This document shows positions 39,019 to 48,423 of a DNA stretch of 64,000 nt, piece after piece. Location of the stretch: positions 2,666,001-2,730,000 of the forward strand of contig NZ_CP034073.1 in assembly GCF_003855155.1 (NCBI RefSeq). Direction: 5' to 3'. Numbering within the stretch: the first letter of the stretch is position 1; each line of letters starts with the position of its first letter. The translations under genes were made by a program, and so were the position numbers. The DNA is from Shewanella psychromarinicola (GTDB taxonomy: Bacteria > Pseudomonadota > Gammaproteobacteria > Enterobacterales > Shewanellaceae). Under the pieces are notes generated by a model that was given only the letters and a program-made list of their open reading frames with translations, did not search any database and had not been told where the DNA came from.

Positions 39019-39708
39019 ATGACAGCTAGGATTTTAATAGTAGAAGATGAATCAGCAATCCGTGAGATGCTGACATTTGTGATGGATCAACATGGTTTTA
39101 CGACAGTTGCAGCTGAAGATTTTGATTCAGCGATTGAGTTACTTAAAGAGCCATATCCAGATTTAATTTTATTGGATTGGATATTCCCTGGAGGGAGTGG
39201 CATCCAATTAGCTAAACGCTTAAAGCAAGATGAGTTTACGCGTCAGATACCGATTATTATGCTGACAGCCCGTGGTGAAGAGGAAGATAAAGTTAAAGGC
39301 CTTGAAGTGGGGGCTGATGACTATATAACTAAGCCCTTTTCGCCTAAAGAACTTGTTGCAAGAATTAAAGCCGTTTTGCGCAGAAGCGCTCCAACTCGCT
39401 TAGAAGAAATCATTGATGTGCAAGGATTACAACTTGACCCTGTTAGTCATCGAGTGACAGTCGGTGATAATGTGCTCGACATGGGGCCAACAGAATTTCG
39501 CTTGTTGCATTTTTTTATGACCCATCCAGAGCGTGTCTATAGTCGAGAGCAGTTACTCGATAACGTTTGGGGCACCAATGTGTATGTTGAAGATCGGACT
39601 GTTGATGTGCATATTAGACGTTTACGAAAAGCCGTAGAAGAGGCTGGGCATGATAAATTAATCCAGACTGTTCGTGGTGCAGGCTACCGATTTTCAACCA
39701 GAATGTAA
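39019..39708 (+). CDS. phoB: Phosphate regulon response regulator PhoB
   Basis: 229 residues. The receiver domain has the phosphorylated aspartate D53 ([13 protein letters not shown]), acidic pocket ED at 9-10, and K in [10 protein letters not shown]. The OmpR-type winged helix follows ([39 protein letters not shown]). It activates Pho-box promoters when phosphate is scarce. It lies 176 bp upstream of its sensor phoR and close to pstS. Confidence 0.97.
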   Translation: MTARILIVEDESAIREMLTFVMDQHGFTTVAAEDFDSAIELLKEPYPDLILLDWIFPGGSGIQLAKRLKQDEFTRQIPIIMLTARGEEEDKVKGLEVGADDYITKPFSPKELVARIKAVLRRSAPTRLEEIIDVQGLQLDPVSHRVTVGDNVLDMGPTEFRLLHFFMTHPERVYSREQLLDNVWGTNVYVEDRTVDVHIRRLRKAVEEAGHDKLIQTVRGAGYRFSTRM

Positions 39709-39729
39709 TTTTTATTGGCGTCTCGAAGG

Positions 39730-39757
39730 GTTCTGACATGATAAGCAGAACTTTTTT
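39730..39757 (+). terminator. Weak terminator between phoB and phoR
   Basis: GTTCTG pairs with CAGAAC around a 10-nt loop, followed by six T. With only a 6-bp stem it may end some transcripts and lower phoR relative to phoB. Confidence 0.5.
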
Positions 39758-39884
39758 AAAACGCTTTTTTTGCTGTCTAGCCATAAGAGTCTATTTAGGC
39801 TATCTTGTGGTTCTTCGTTAGCCCTAATAATCAGTAACGGCACTAAATTGAGTTGGTGGCGGTACGTTCGCATTTAGGTAGCCT

Positions 39885-41180
39885 ATGTTTATCTCGTACT
39901 CTGGATATCGTTTATTTTTTCGGTTTGCTTTACCACTTGTTTTATTTATGCTCATTGGAGCCTTATTCGATCAAGTTGTTATCGTTATGCTATTTGGAAC
40001 GATTGCATTACTTGTGTGGCATTATCGTCAAATCACTCGTTTAAGCTTTTGGTTATGGAAGGATAAAAAGCTCACGCCTCCACAAGGGCGTGGAAGTTGG
40101 GAGGGGGTGTTTAATGGAATATATCGTCTGCAGGGGAAAAATCGTCGTCGAGTGAGCAAATTATCCACTTTATTAGCACGTTTTCGTCAAGGTGCGGAGG
40201 CCTTACCTGATGCGGCGGTGGTTCTTGATGCCGAGCACAATATTTTATGGTGCAACAAACTGGCGCAGTTAATTTTAGGATTTGTTTGGCCTCAAGATAA
40301 TGGTCTTAGGATCGATAACCTCATTCGTCATCCTAATTTTTCTACTTATTTAAAGAAAGCACAATACAACGAACCATTAGAAATCCCATCTCCTGTCTCA
40401 GATAAGCGTTTACTTGAAATTCGAGTAATAGGTTACGGTGACCGACAATTGTTATTAATTGCTCGTGATATCACTCGTATTCACCAATTAGAAGGTATGC
40501 GCAAAGATTTTGTCGCCAACGTTTCCCATGAGCTTAAAACCCCGCTAACGGTATTGCAGGGTTATTTAGAAATTATGCAAACAATGGAAGCACCTGATTC
40601 ACCTAATCACAAACCACTATCAATGATGCAACAACAAACGACTCGGATGCAGTCGATGGTTGAGCAGTTGTTGGCGCTGTCGCGTATTGAAGATGCCGTG
40701 GATATCGATTTATCGCAAACGGTCAATATGGCTTTGATGATGGATACCCTCAAAGAAGAGGCCTATGGACTGGCGGGAACCGAATATACTTTAGAGTTTA
40801 ATTGCGAGCCTGGCTTAAATACTCATGGTAATGAACTGCAATTGCGCAGTGCTTGTTCAAATTTAATTTCTAATGCGATTCGTTATACTGTTCCGGGGGG
40901 GACCATTTCGGTGACGTGGCGCAGTGTAGCCACTGGAGCACTGTTTTCAGTCAAAGATACCGGTGTGGGCATTGCTCCACAGTATATCAACCGATTAACT
41001 GAACGCTTTTATCGGGTCGATAATGCCCGTTCGAGTAAAACCGGTGGTAGCGGTTTGGGATTGGCCATTGCAAAGCATGCTTTAAATCATCATTACAGTG
41101 AACTTAACGTGACGAGTGAGTACGGCAAAGGCAGTATTTTCAGCTTTATCATTCCTTCGCATTTGTTAGTACGACAATAG
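39885..41180 (+). CDS. phoR: Phosphate regulon sensor histidine kinase PhoR
   Basis: 431 residues. Two N-terminal membrane segments (about 10-27 and 28-47), a PAS domain (about 95-195), then the phosphoacceptor H215 in FVANVSHELKTPLTVLQGYLE, and the ATPase boxes NLISNAIRYTVPGG, DTGVGIAPQY and GGSGLGLAIAKH. It phosphorylates PhoB according to phosphate signals relayed by the Pst transporter. It starts 176 bp after phoB with a weak terminator between. Confidence 0.96.
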   Translation: MFISYSGYRLFFRFALPLVLFMLIGALFDQVVIVMLFGTIALLVWHYRQITRLSFWLWKDKKLTPPQGRGSWEGVFNGIYRLQGKNRRRVSKLSTLLARFRQGAEALPDAAVVLDAEHNILWCNKLAQLILGFVWPQDNGLRIDNLIRHPNFSTYLKKAQYNEPLEIPSPVSDKRLLEIRVIGYGDRQLLLIARDITRIHQLEGMRKDFVANVSHELKTPLTVLQGYLEIMQTMEAPDSPNHKPLSMMQQQTTRMQSMVEQLLALSRIEDAVDIDLSQTVNMALMMDTLKEEAYGLAGTEYTLEFNCEPGLNTHGNELQLRSACSNLISNAIRYTVPGGTISVTWRSVATGALFSVKDTGVGIAPQYINRLTERFYRVDNARSSKTGGSGLGLAIAKHALNHHYSELNVTSEYGKGSIFSFIIPSHLLVRQ

Positions 41181-41204
41181 CATCTGGTCGTTTGGATATA
41201 AATA

Positions 41205-41230
41205 AACAGCATTTTTGCTGTTTTTTTTTG
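41205..41230 (+). terminator. Intrinsic terminator of phoR
   Basis: AACAGC pairs with GCTGTT around ATTTTT and is followed by a run of T, about 25 bp after the stop. Confidence 0.8.
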
Positions 41231-41292
41231 ACTGATGATTGTCAACTCAAACGTGTTGTGCCAACCCAATCCATTCAGAACCTCTTAGGTTG

Positions 41293-41490
41293 ATAAATAA
41301 CCTCAATTCTGGATAATAAACGGTTATCAAACAGCCCTTTGTTCCGCTACCTGCGTTGTATCAACTTACAATAGACCCGCTATTGACCCATCAATACGCC
41401 TTGTTAGCAAAAACACATGGCAAATTTGATATTGCAGACTTGAAATCAATCCGTTTTTAACGATGTATCCCATCTCTTATTCCATCTCTT
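41293..41490 (+). repeat. ~200-bp dispersed repeat, copy c
   Basis: It starts with AATAACCTCAATTCTGGATA and TAATAAACGGTTATCAAAC. The interior reads GCTATTGACCCATCAATACG and GATATTGCAGACTTGAA, then ends near TTATTCCATCTC. It is nearly colinear with the copy at 58.5 kb. The phoR-pstS gap of 708 bp contains this repeat, the phoR terminator and the pstS promoter. Confidence 0.75.
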
Positions 41491-41787
41491 ATCCAACGTT
41501 GTGGTTAACGATAAAGCCTGTTAATTGAAGTGTGATAGTTTGAATTGTTCACGACCTTACTCGGATGGGATCACTCATATCATTACGACTAGTATAAAAT
41601 TTATGCGATTATGAATGTCATAATGCTGTCGTTTTAGGTTTTTCTTAACTAAGAATGACCTGTTTTTTACTCTGATCTGTGTTTTACTTTCATTATATAG
41701 CGCAGTGTTGTGATAGTTTATTTTTTTAAGATATTGATATAAATCATATTAATTGTAAACTTTCGAAATAAGACAGTTTTACTACCA

Positions 41788-41827
41788 TTGTCACACAACT
41801 GTCACGTCAAAGTCATAGACTTGTCAT
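41788..41827 (+). promoter_or_regulatory. Double Pho box of pstS
   Basis: Four 7-bp repeats, TTGTCAC, CTGTCAC, AAGTCAT and TTGTCAT, are each separated by exactly 4 bp, ending 61 bp before the ATG. This is the classical PhoB operator, duplicated. Confidence 0.9.
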
Positions 41828-41888
41828 CAATGGGGTCGATACTGACTACGTTTTAAAAACTTAGTACGCTTAATTCTGGAGCATTATA

Positions 41889-42860
41889 ATGAAACTGAAA
41901 AAACTTGTCGGCGCCATCACACTTACAGCCGCTGGCGTATTCTCTGCAGCATCTGTGGCTGCTCTTGATCCAAATTTACCTGCATATGAAAAAACAAGTG
42001 GTGTTTCTGGTAACTTGTCTTCTGTCGGTTCTGATACATTAGCAAACATGATGACATTATGGGCTGAAGAATTTAAACATATTTATCCTAGCGTTAACAT
42101 TCAAATTCAAGCTGCTGGATCTTCAACTGCGCCTCCAGCATTAACTGAAGGCACTTCTCAGTTTGGTCCAATGAGCCGTGAAATGAAGCCTAATGAAGTT
42201 GAATCATTTGAAAAGCATTTTGGTTATAAACCGACTAAGATCCGTGTTGCTATCGATGCGTTAGCCGTATTTGTACACAAAGATAACCCAATCACGGGTC
42301 TAAGTATTGAACAAATTGACGGTATTTTTTCTGCTACCCATAAGTGTGGCTCCGAAGAAATTAATAACTGGGGAGATGCTGGCTTAGATGGTAATTGGAC
42401 AGCGAAAGACGTTCAGCTTTACGGTCGTAACTCAGTGTCTGGTACATACGGCTACTTTAAAGAAAAAGCGTTATGTAAAGGTGATTTCCGTCCAAACGTA
42501 AATGAGCAACCTGGTTCTGCTTCTGTGGTTCAGTCTGTTTCTCAGTCACTGAATGGGATTGGTTATTCAGGTATCGGTTACAAAACGGCTGGCGTCAAGG
42601 CGGTTGCAATCTCTAAGAATGGCGGTAAGTTTATCGAAGCAACTGATGCTAATGCTGCAGACGGTTCTTACCCACTTTCACGTTACTTATACGTTTATGT
42701 AAACAAGCACCCGAACAGAGACTTAGCTCCAATGGACCGTGAATTCTTACGTTTCGTATTGTCTAAGCAGGGTCAACAAATTGTTGAAAAAGATGGCTAT
42801 GTTCCATTACCCATCTCAGTTATTGCTAAAGATTTAGGTAAAGTGGGTGTTAAGCTTTAA
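41889..42860 (+). CDS. pstS: Phosphate-binding protein PstS
   Basis: 323 residues with a signal peptide (about 1-25). The PstS fold is seen in [19 protein letters not shown], the phosphate loop [23 protein letters not shown], and [18 protein letters not shown]. It captures phosphate in the periplasm and delivers it to the PstCAB transporter, which is not adjacent here. A double Pho box upstream shows PhoB control, and a GGAG ribosome site precedes the start. Confidence 0.93.
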   Translation: MKLKKLVGAITLTAAGVFSAASVAALDPNLPAYEKTSGVSGNLSSVGSDTLANMMTLWAEEFKHIYPSVNIQIQAAGSSTAPPALTEGTSQFGPMSREMKPNEVESFEKHFGYKPTKIRVAIDALAVFVHKDNPITGLSIEQIDGIFSATHKCGSEEINNWGDAGLDGNWTAKDVQLYGRNSVSGTYGYFKEKALCKGDFRPNVNEQPGSASVVQSVSQSLNGIGYSGIGYKTAGVKAVAISKNGGKFIEATDANAADGSYPLSRYLYVYVNKHPNRDLAPMDREFLRFVLSKQGQQIVEKDGYVPLPISVIAKDLGKVGVKL

Positions 42861-42882
42861 TTAACTCACTTTCAGTAAACTT

Positions 42883-42910
42883 AAAAAGGCCTCTTGGAGG
42901 CCTTTTTTGT
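42883..42910 (+). terminator. Intrinsic terminator of pstS
   Basis: AAAAAGGCCTC pairs with GAGGCCTTTTT around a 3-nt loop and is followed by further T, 22 bp after the stop. Confidence 0.9.
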
Positions 42911-42931
42911 TTTTTAACGTTAAAAAAACAT

Positions 42932-43032
42932 AAAAAAAAGCAACCTAACTAAGAGGTTGCTGCTATTGCTAAGGGCAATACTGTTGATAGATTTTTACAA
43001 CTATCGAATAGGAGAATGATGATGAACAAAAA
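42932..43032 (-). ncRNA. Small-RNA candidate, copy 0 of a seven-member family
   Basis: On the minus strand it begins near TTGTTCATCATCATT, passes through two hairpins (GATAG/CTATC and TATTGC/GCAATA) and ends with the terminator AGCAACCT/AGGTTGCT followed by eight T (42932-42939). Length is about 100 nt. The plus strand instead offers a 27-codon frame at 43016-43099 after AGGAG (MMMNKNKLLG...). That could be a leader peptide, but the T-run polarity favours the minus strand. It sits between pstS and the aminopeptidase gene. Confidence 0.5.
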
Positions 43033-43264
43033 TAAGCTACTTGGTACAAATAAAAAGTATTTCAAATTCGGTTCATATAATATGACTCATCATTTTTGAG
43101 TTAGTTCCCTTGAATATTAAAAAAGATGAGTTTTTTATTCAAAAGTGATATTTACCAGCTTGGCTGTAAAAGACCTACCACGGCGAGTGACAGCATATTT
43201 ATGATGATACCAATGTTATTATCCTAGAACGTTTAGGTTGTTTTCTAACAAGTAAGGATTGTTT

Positions 43265-45046
43265 GTGACTGCAAAATGGAATGTAGAACACGATTATCAT
43301 TCAAGTGCCAACACTGATGCTTTATGCGTCTATCATCTTGAGCTCAATCTTGTGGTTGATTTTGACTTACAACAACTCAGCGGAATTGCTAAGCTGCAAT
43401 TTACTCGAAAAATGTCTGCACTTTCATTAGTGTTGGATTGTCGAGATTTGATCATAGAAGGTATCACTGACAGTCACGCTAATCAGTTGCCGTATCAAGT
43501 GAGTGATGTGAATGCCATATTAGGTCAAAAACTAGTCATAGATGTGGGTGGTAATTTAGATGAAGTGGTTATTCATTATCATACCTCTACAAACGCTCAA
43601 GGACTCCAATGGCTTACGCCTGAGCAAACCTTAGGCAAACAATTACCGTATCTATTTAGCCAATCGCAACCCATTAATGCTCGTAGCTGGATACCTTTAC
43701 AAGACACCCCTAAAGCCCGAATCACCTTTAATGCGACAATCACCGCCCCACATGGTTTACGTGCGGTAATGAGTGCCGAAAACATCCCTGATTTGCCGGA
43801 TAATGGTGTGTTTGAATTTTGCATGAACAAACCGATCCCAACCCATTTATTAGCCATTGCCGTTGGAGAGTTAAGTTTTTAAGCCACTGGACCTCGTAGT
43901 GGTATTTATACTGAACCCGGTATGCTTGTTGCTGCGACCAAAGAATTTGAAGATACCGAGTCAATGATCCAAATGGCAGAGTCCATATTAGGGCCCTATG
44001 CTTGGGGTCGCTTTGACATGATTGTATTGCCACCAAGCTTTCCTTTTGGTGGCATGGAAAATCCCATGCTGGCATTTATGACTCCCACACTCATTGCTGG
44101 GGATAAGAGCCTTGTGTCCACGGTTGCCCATGAATTAGCTCATTCATGGACCGGTAATTTAGTCAGTAATGCGACCTGGCGAGACTTGTGGCTTAATGAG
44201 GGATTTACCACTTACTTTACCAATCGTATTGTTGAAGCCGTGTATGGTAAAGAGCAGGCAGAACTTGAATGGGTTATCGAGTACGGTCGTTTGCTGGAGG
44301 AAATACAATCGACTCCCTTATCCAGCCAAACCTTACCTGCCAATGTACAAGACCGTGATCCTAATCTGGCATTTAATCGGTTTACCTACGATAAAGCGTC
44401 GATGTTTGTTCATGAACTTGAACGCCGCTTAGGTCGGGCTGCATTTGATCGGTTTTTGTTCCAATATGTGGAACATTTTTCTTTTAGTGCTATCACCACC
44501 GAAACTTTTATTGATTATGCAAAGCAAACATTGCTGGTAGAACATCACGATAAGTTGACCTTAGCAGAGATCAATGAGTGGGTGTATGGCCAAGGATTAC
44601 CCCAATGGTTTATTGCCCCAATATCAAGTAGTTTGGATAAAGTCGATTTGGCTGTTGAGGCTATTGTCAAAGGAACACCCGCTAGTGAGTTGTTGGTAGA
44701 TGAATGGCGAGTTCACCACTGGCAGTATTTTCTCAGCCAATTACCGTTATTCGTTAATCAAGCCACCTTATTAGATTTAGACGACACCTTTATATTAACA
44801 GACAGCCACAATGCCGAAATAGCATGTGATTGGTATCGAGTCGCCATTCGTAATCATTTTGATCCCGTGTTGCCTGCGCTAAAAGACTACTTATGCCGGA
44901 TCGGCCGAGGAAAGTTTGTTAGGCCATTATTTGTTGAATTACAAATAGCCGGTTACCAGCAAGAATTAGTCGATATTTATGTTAAAGCTCGCCCTGGTTA
45001 TCATCCTTCATTGCAAGTGCAGCTAGACAATTTACTTAACCTTTAG
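43265..45046 (+). pseudogene. M1 family aminopeptidase interrupted by an in-frame stop
   Basis: A GTG at 43265, 6 nt after AAGGA, opens a frame of 593 codons plus the terminal stop with one internal TAA at 43880-43882 (codon 206). The same frame resumes at once (ATGPRSGIYTEPG) and runs to 45046. The N-terminal beta domain is before the stop. After it lie the substrate loop FGGMENPML, the zinc motif HELAHSWTGN (H289) and NEGFTTYF, resembling leukotriene A4 hydrolase-type aminopeptidases. A CAA to TAA change would explain it. The second part has its own ATG (43922) but would lack half of the fold, so the copy is probably inactive unless the stop is a sequencing error or is read through. Confidence 0.8.
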
Positions 45047-45090
45047 CAAGTTAACTGCTTTAGTATTAACAATTTAACATCAAAAAATGA

Positions 45091-45194
45091 AAAAAATGGC
45101 AGCCATATTGGCTGCCAAAATAACTCTTTACGGGTTGCTATTAACGGTGCGCTAGCGTGTTAATGCTTCCCAATGGGGATGATGATGAACAATA
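45091..45194 (-). ncRNA. Small-RNA candidate, copy A
   Basis: Minus strand: 5' segment TTGTTCATCATCATCCCC, a middle hairpin ATTAAC/GTTAAT, then terminator TGGCAGCC/GGCTGCCA with six T (45091-45096). Compared with copies B-E the terminator stem changes A-T to G-C and keeps pairing. Confidence 0.5.
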
Positions 45195-45654
45195 AACGGT
45201 GTAGCAGTAACTCAATCCTAACTGAAGCTTGAGGGAAGTAGGATAAACCACTAAACAGTGCGAATAATTAGCTCCGGGGGAGAAGGTTAACTCATCACGC
45301 TGCACTTACTTCAAACTGCATTTTATTCCTTACATACTTACTCGTACAATTAATCAGACTGGGCGTCATCAGGAAAGTTCACCGAAAGAGAGATTTTTTT
45401 TAATAAATTTTATCGGGCAAAATTTATTGCGCTAAAAATAATCATGAGTTTTATGGCATACGCATTAATCTTATTAAATAATTATTAATAACAATGACTT
45501 GTTAATACTGCGGCAGGAACATAAGTTTTTTATGTCCCAATGGTTGGTTTTACTGAGTACCAGTGGCGTTAGCTGTTGGTTATGGTAGAGAACGATGATA
45601 ATTGGGGCGGGAGGGATGATGTCAATACGTAAAGAGAATTCACAAAATGAACCT

Positions 45655-45761
45655 AAAAAAAGGGCAACCAATGTGGTTGCCTAAGTCGTTCTTTGTGGGT
45701 TGTGATTAACGGTGCGCTAGCGTGTTAACACTCCCCAAATAGGGATGATGATGAACAATAA
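45655..45761 (-). ncRNA. Small-RNA candidate, copy B
   Basis: Minus strand: TTGTTCATCATCATCCCT, a middle stem GTGTTAAC/GTTAA(T)CAC with a bulge, and terminator GGCAACCA/TGGTTGCC with seven T at 45655-45661. A possible -10 TATGTT lies just upstream of the 5' segment, with TTGAGT 16 bp before it. The plus strand would encode MMMNNKHKTV (45745-45777). Confidence 0.5.
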
Positions 45762-46214
45762 ACATAAAACGGTGTAGCAGTAACTCAATCCTAACTGAAG
45801 CTTGAGGTAAGTAAGATAAATCACTAAGCAGTTTACTCAATTAACTTTCGGGGGAAAAGATTAACTCATGACGCTGCACTTACTTCAAACTAAATCTTAT
45901 TCCGTACAATTAATCAGACTGGGCGTCATCAGGAAAGTTCACCGAAAGAGAGATTTTTTTTAATAAATTTTATCGGGCAAAATTTATTGCGCTAAAAATA
46001 ATCATGAGTCTTATGGAATACGCATTAATCTTATTAAATAATTATTAATAACAATGACTTGTTAATACTGCGCCAGGAACATAAGTTTTTTATGTCCCAA
46101 TGGTTGGTTTTACTGAGTACCAGTGGCGTTAGCTGTTGGTTATGGTAGAGAACGATGATAATTGGGGCGGGAGGGATGATGTCAATACGTAAAGAGAATT
46201 CACAAAATGAACCT

Positions 46215-46321
46215 AAAAAAAGGGCAACCAATGTGGTTGCCTAAGTCGTTCTTTGTGGGTTGTGATTAACGGTGCGCTAGCGTGTTAACACTCCCCAAAT
46301 AGGGATGATGATGAACAATAA
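46215..46321 (-). ncRNA. Small-RNA candidate, copy C
   Basis: Same sequence as copy B, 560 bp further on, with the terminator hairpin at 46223-46241. Confidence 0.5.
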
Positions 46322-46774
46322 ACATAAAACGGTGTAGCAGTAACTCAATCCTAACTGAAGCTTGAGGTAAGTAAGATAAATCACTAAGCAGTTTACTCAA
46401 TTAACTTTCGGGGGAGAAGATTAACTCATGACGCTGCACTTACTTCAAACTAAATCTTATTCCGTACAATTAATCAGACTGGGCGTCATCAGGAAAGTTC
46501 ACCGAAAGAGAGATTTTTTTTAATAAATTTTATCGGGCAAAATTTATTGAGCTAAAAATAATCATGAGTCTTATGGAATACGCATTAATCTTATTAAATA
46601 ATTATTAATAACAATGACTTGTTAATACTGCGCCAGGAACATAAGTTTTTTATGTCCCAATGGTTGGTTTTACTGAGTACCAGTGGCGTTAGCTGTTGGT
46701 TATGGTAGAGAACGATGATAATTGGGGCGGGAGGGATGATGTCAATACGTAAAGAGAATTCACAAAATGAGCCT

Positions 46775-46881
46775 AAAAAAAGGGCAACCAATGTGGTTGC
46801 CTAAGTCGTTCTTTGTGGGTTGTGATTAACGGTGCGCTAGCGTGTTAACACTCCCCAAATAGGGATGATGATGAACAATAA
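46775..46881 (-). ncRNA. Small-RNA candidate, copy D
   Basis: Same as copies B and C, with the terminator hairpin at 46783-46801. Confidence 0.5.
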
Positions 46882-47332
46882 ACATAAAACGGTGTAGCAG
46901 TAACTCAATCCTAACTGAAGCTTGAGGTAAGTAAGATAAATCACTAAGCAGTTTACTCAATTAACTTTCGGGGGAGAAGATTAACTCATGACGCTGCACT
47001 TACTTCAAACTAAATCTTATTCCGTACAATTAATCAGACTGGGCGTCATCAGGAAAGTTCACCGAAAGAGAGATTTTTTTTAATAAATTTTATCGGGCAA
47101 AATTTATTGAGCTAAAAATAATCATGAGTCTTATGGCATACGCATTAATCTTATTAAATAATTATTAATAACAATACGTTGTTAATCGTTATACCAAGAT
47201 CATAATGTCTACATTCAACCTGTTGGTTTTTCCCGAGAGCAAATGGGGCCTGCGGTTGGTTATGCTAGCCGTCGATGATGACTTTTGGCTTGGTTTATAC
47301 CAATACGTAAAGAGAATTCACAAAATGAGCCT

Positions 47333-47441
47333 AAAAAAAGGGCAACCAATGTGGTTGCCTAAGTCGTTCTTTGTGGGTTGTGATTAACGGTGCGCTAGCG
47401 TGTTAACACTCCCCAATAGGGATGATGATGATGAACAATAA
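47333..47441 (-). ncRNA. Small-RNA candidate, copy E
   Basis: Terminator hairpin at 47341-47359 is identical to B-D. The 5' segment has one extra CAT (four ATG on the plus strand), and the sequence upstream of the 5' end on the minus strand is new. Confidence 0.5.
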
Positions 47442-47744
47442 ACATAAACTGTAGTGGCAAGTAAATATGAGCTTTGAATACACACTAAACCGTTGGAGGA
47501 AGACGTTTAGTGAGTTCGTGTTCTTACTTGCTACATATACTATGACTAGGGCTATTTGGAAAAGTTCATTAAATGATGTACTAAATTTAAACGTCATTAA
47601 TTGCTAGAATTTGTTCATCTTTGATAGTCGAAAGTGGTTCGATATACACGGGTGTTAATCGCGATGTACAGTATGTTTTTTTACTTAGTTATCGATTGTT
47701 AGTGTGTCGTGATGACACTTAACAAGTCCTACTTAATCTCAATT

Positions 47745-47930
47745 CTAGAAAGCAGATCGGATAACTGGTTAAAAAAGGGGTTTATTTCAAGTCAGTAATA
47801 TTAAACTTTCCATGTCTTTTGCTAACAAGATCTATTGCAAGTCGATACAACTTCGACCGCGGCAAAAGCGCTGTTTGATAACGGGTTATGAGCCCCTGTT
47901 GAGGTAAGTTATTATAAGTAAGACACTAAT
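47745..47930 (-). repeat. ~200-bp dispersed repeat, copy d
   Basis: On the minus strand it reads CCCGTTATCAAACAGCGC, then GTTGTATCGACTTGCAATAG, TTGTTAGCAAAAGACATGG and CTGACTTGAAAT. The block with GCTATTGACGCATCAA seen in copies c and f is missing. Confidence 0.65.
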
Positions 47931-47992
47931 AGTGGAACAACGCCTCTAGAAAGTTCAATAAATGGTAAATATGCGATCAAATCTATAGACAT

Positions 47993-48077
47993 AAAAAAAG
48001 GCAATCAAATAATTGCCTATCGATCGACTTAGCGATCAAGGGGACCGCGCTAGAAGTCCCAGGGAGATGATGAACAA
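47993..48077 (-). ncRNA. Small-RNA candidate, copy F
   Basis: The most diverged copy, outside the array. Minus strand: TTGTTCATCATCTCCC, hairpins GGGAC/GTCCC and GATCG/CGATC, then the terminator GGCAAT/ATTGCC with seven T (47993-47999). The stems differ in sequence from other copies but keep their position. The plus strand would encode MMNKSEYHCY (48067-48099) after AGGGAG. Confidence 0.5.
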
Positions 48078-48183
48078 AAGTGAATATCACTGTTACTAAG
48101 TTTGAGTACGTGGTGGTTTAAAAGTTCAATATAAATGTATTTTTTTAGCCAAATAATGATGTTTATTTTATATTGCATATTTA

Positions 48184-48384
48184 TCATAAACTTAAGTTTT
48201 GATGTGTTTTGTAATGTGTTTCTTGTGGTTTGAGCGTATTTAATTTGAGCATGTTCAATTCGGGCATATCGTTAAATGGAAATGTTATTGACTTAACATG
48301 GTCATGGAGCGTCCGCCTATGCCCCAAGAAGTAAAGTAAGGCGATTAACATGACATCAATCGCCCAAAGCAAACTCGCATACAT
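48184..48384 (-). CDS. Possible small membrane protein
   Basis: 66 codons: MYASLLWAIDVMLIALLYFL forms one plausible membrane segment, followed by a polar tail with two histidines and several prolines. It lies 39 bp downstream of the glutathione peroxidase gene on the same strand. There is no ribosome site and I recognise no family, so it may be a chance frame. Confidence 0.35.
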   Translation of the reverse strand: MYASLLWAIDVMLIALLYFLGHRRTLHDHVKSITFPFNDMPELNMLKLNTLKPQETHYKTHQNLSL

Positions 48385-48423
48385 TATGGATTAACGGTAT
48401 TCGATTACAGGTAAAAGCCACGG

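Larger units (their letters stand above)
45091..47456. repeat. Tandem array of ~560-bp units
   Basis: Unit starts are near 45091 (A), 45655 (B), 46215 (C), 46775 (D) and 47333 (E, truncated). B, C and D have a period of exactly 560 bp and differ at only a few positions, so they arose recently. A and the end of D/E are more diverged. Each unit contains the small-RNA candidate, a region ending GAAAGAGAGA plus eight T, and the inverted repeat AATAAATTTT/AAAATTTATT. No convincing gene is present; the 65-codon minus frames repeated in B-D start inside the terminator hairpin. Confidence 0.9.

Noticed and set aside
45474..45671. 65-codon minus-strand frame repeated in units B, C and D
   Set aside because: It begins inside the terminator hairpin, has no ribosome site, and its identity between copies is only the consequence of the recent duplication.
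47205..47387. 60-codon plus-strand frame
   Set aside because: It crosses the junction of two array units and the small-RNA terminator hairpin, so it is a chance frame.
47403..47597. 64-codon minus-strand frame
   Set aside because: No ribosome site or family features, and it overlaps small-RNA copy E.
42932..48099. CRISPR-like array
   Set aside because: The repeats are 560 bp long with no short regular spacers, and no cas genes are present.
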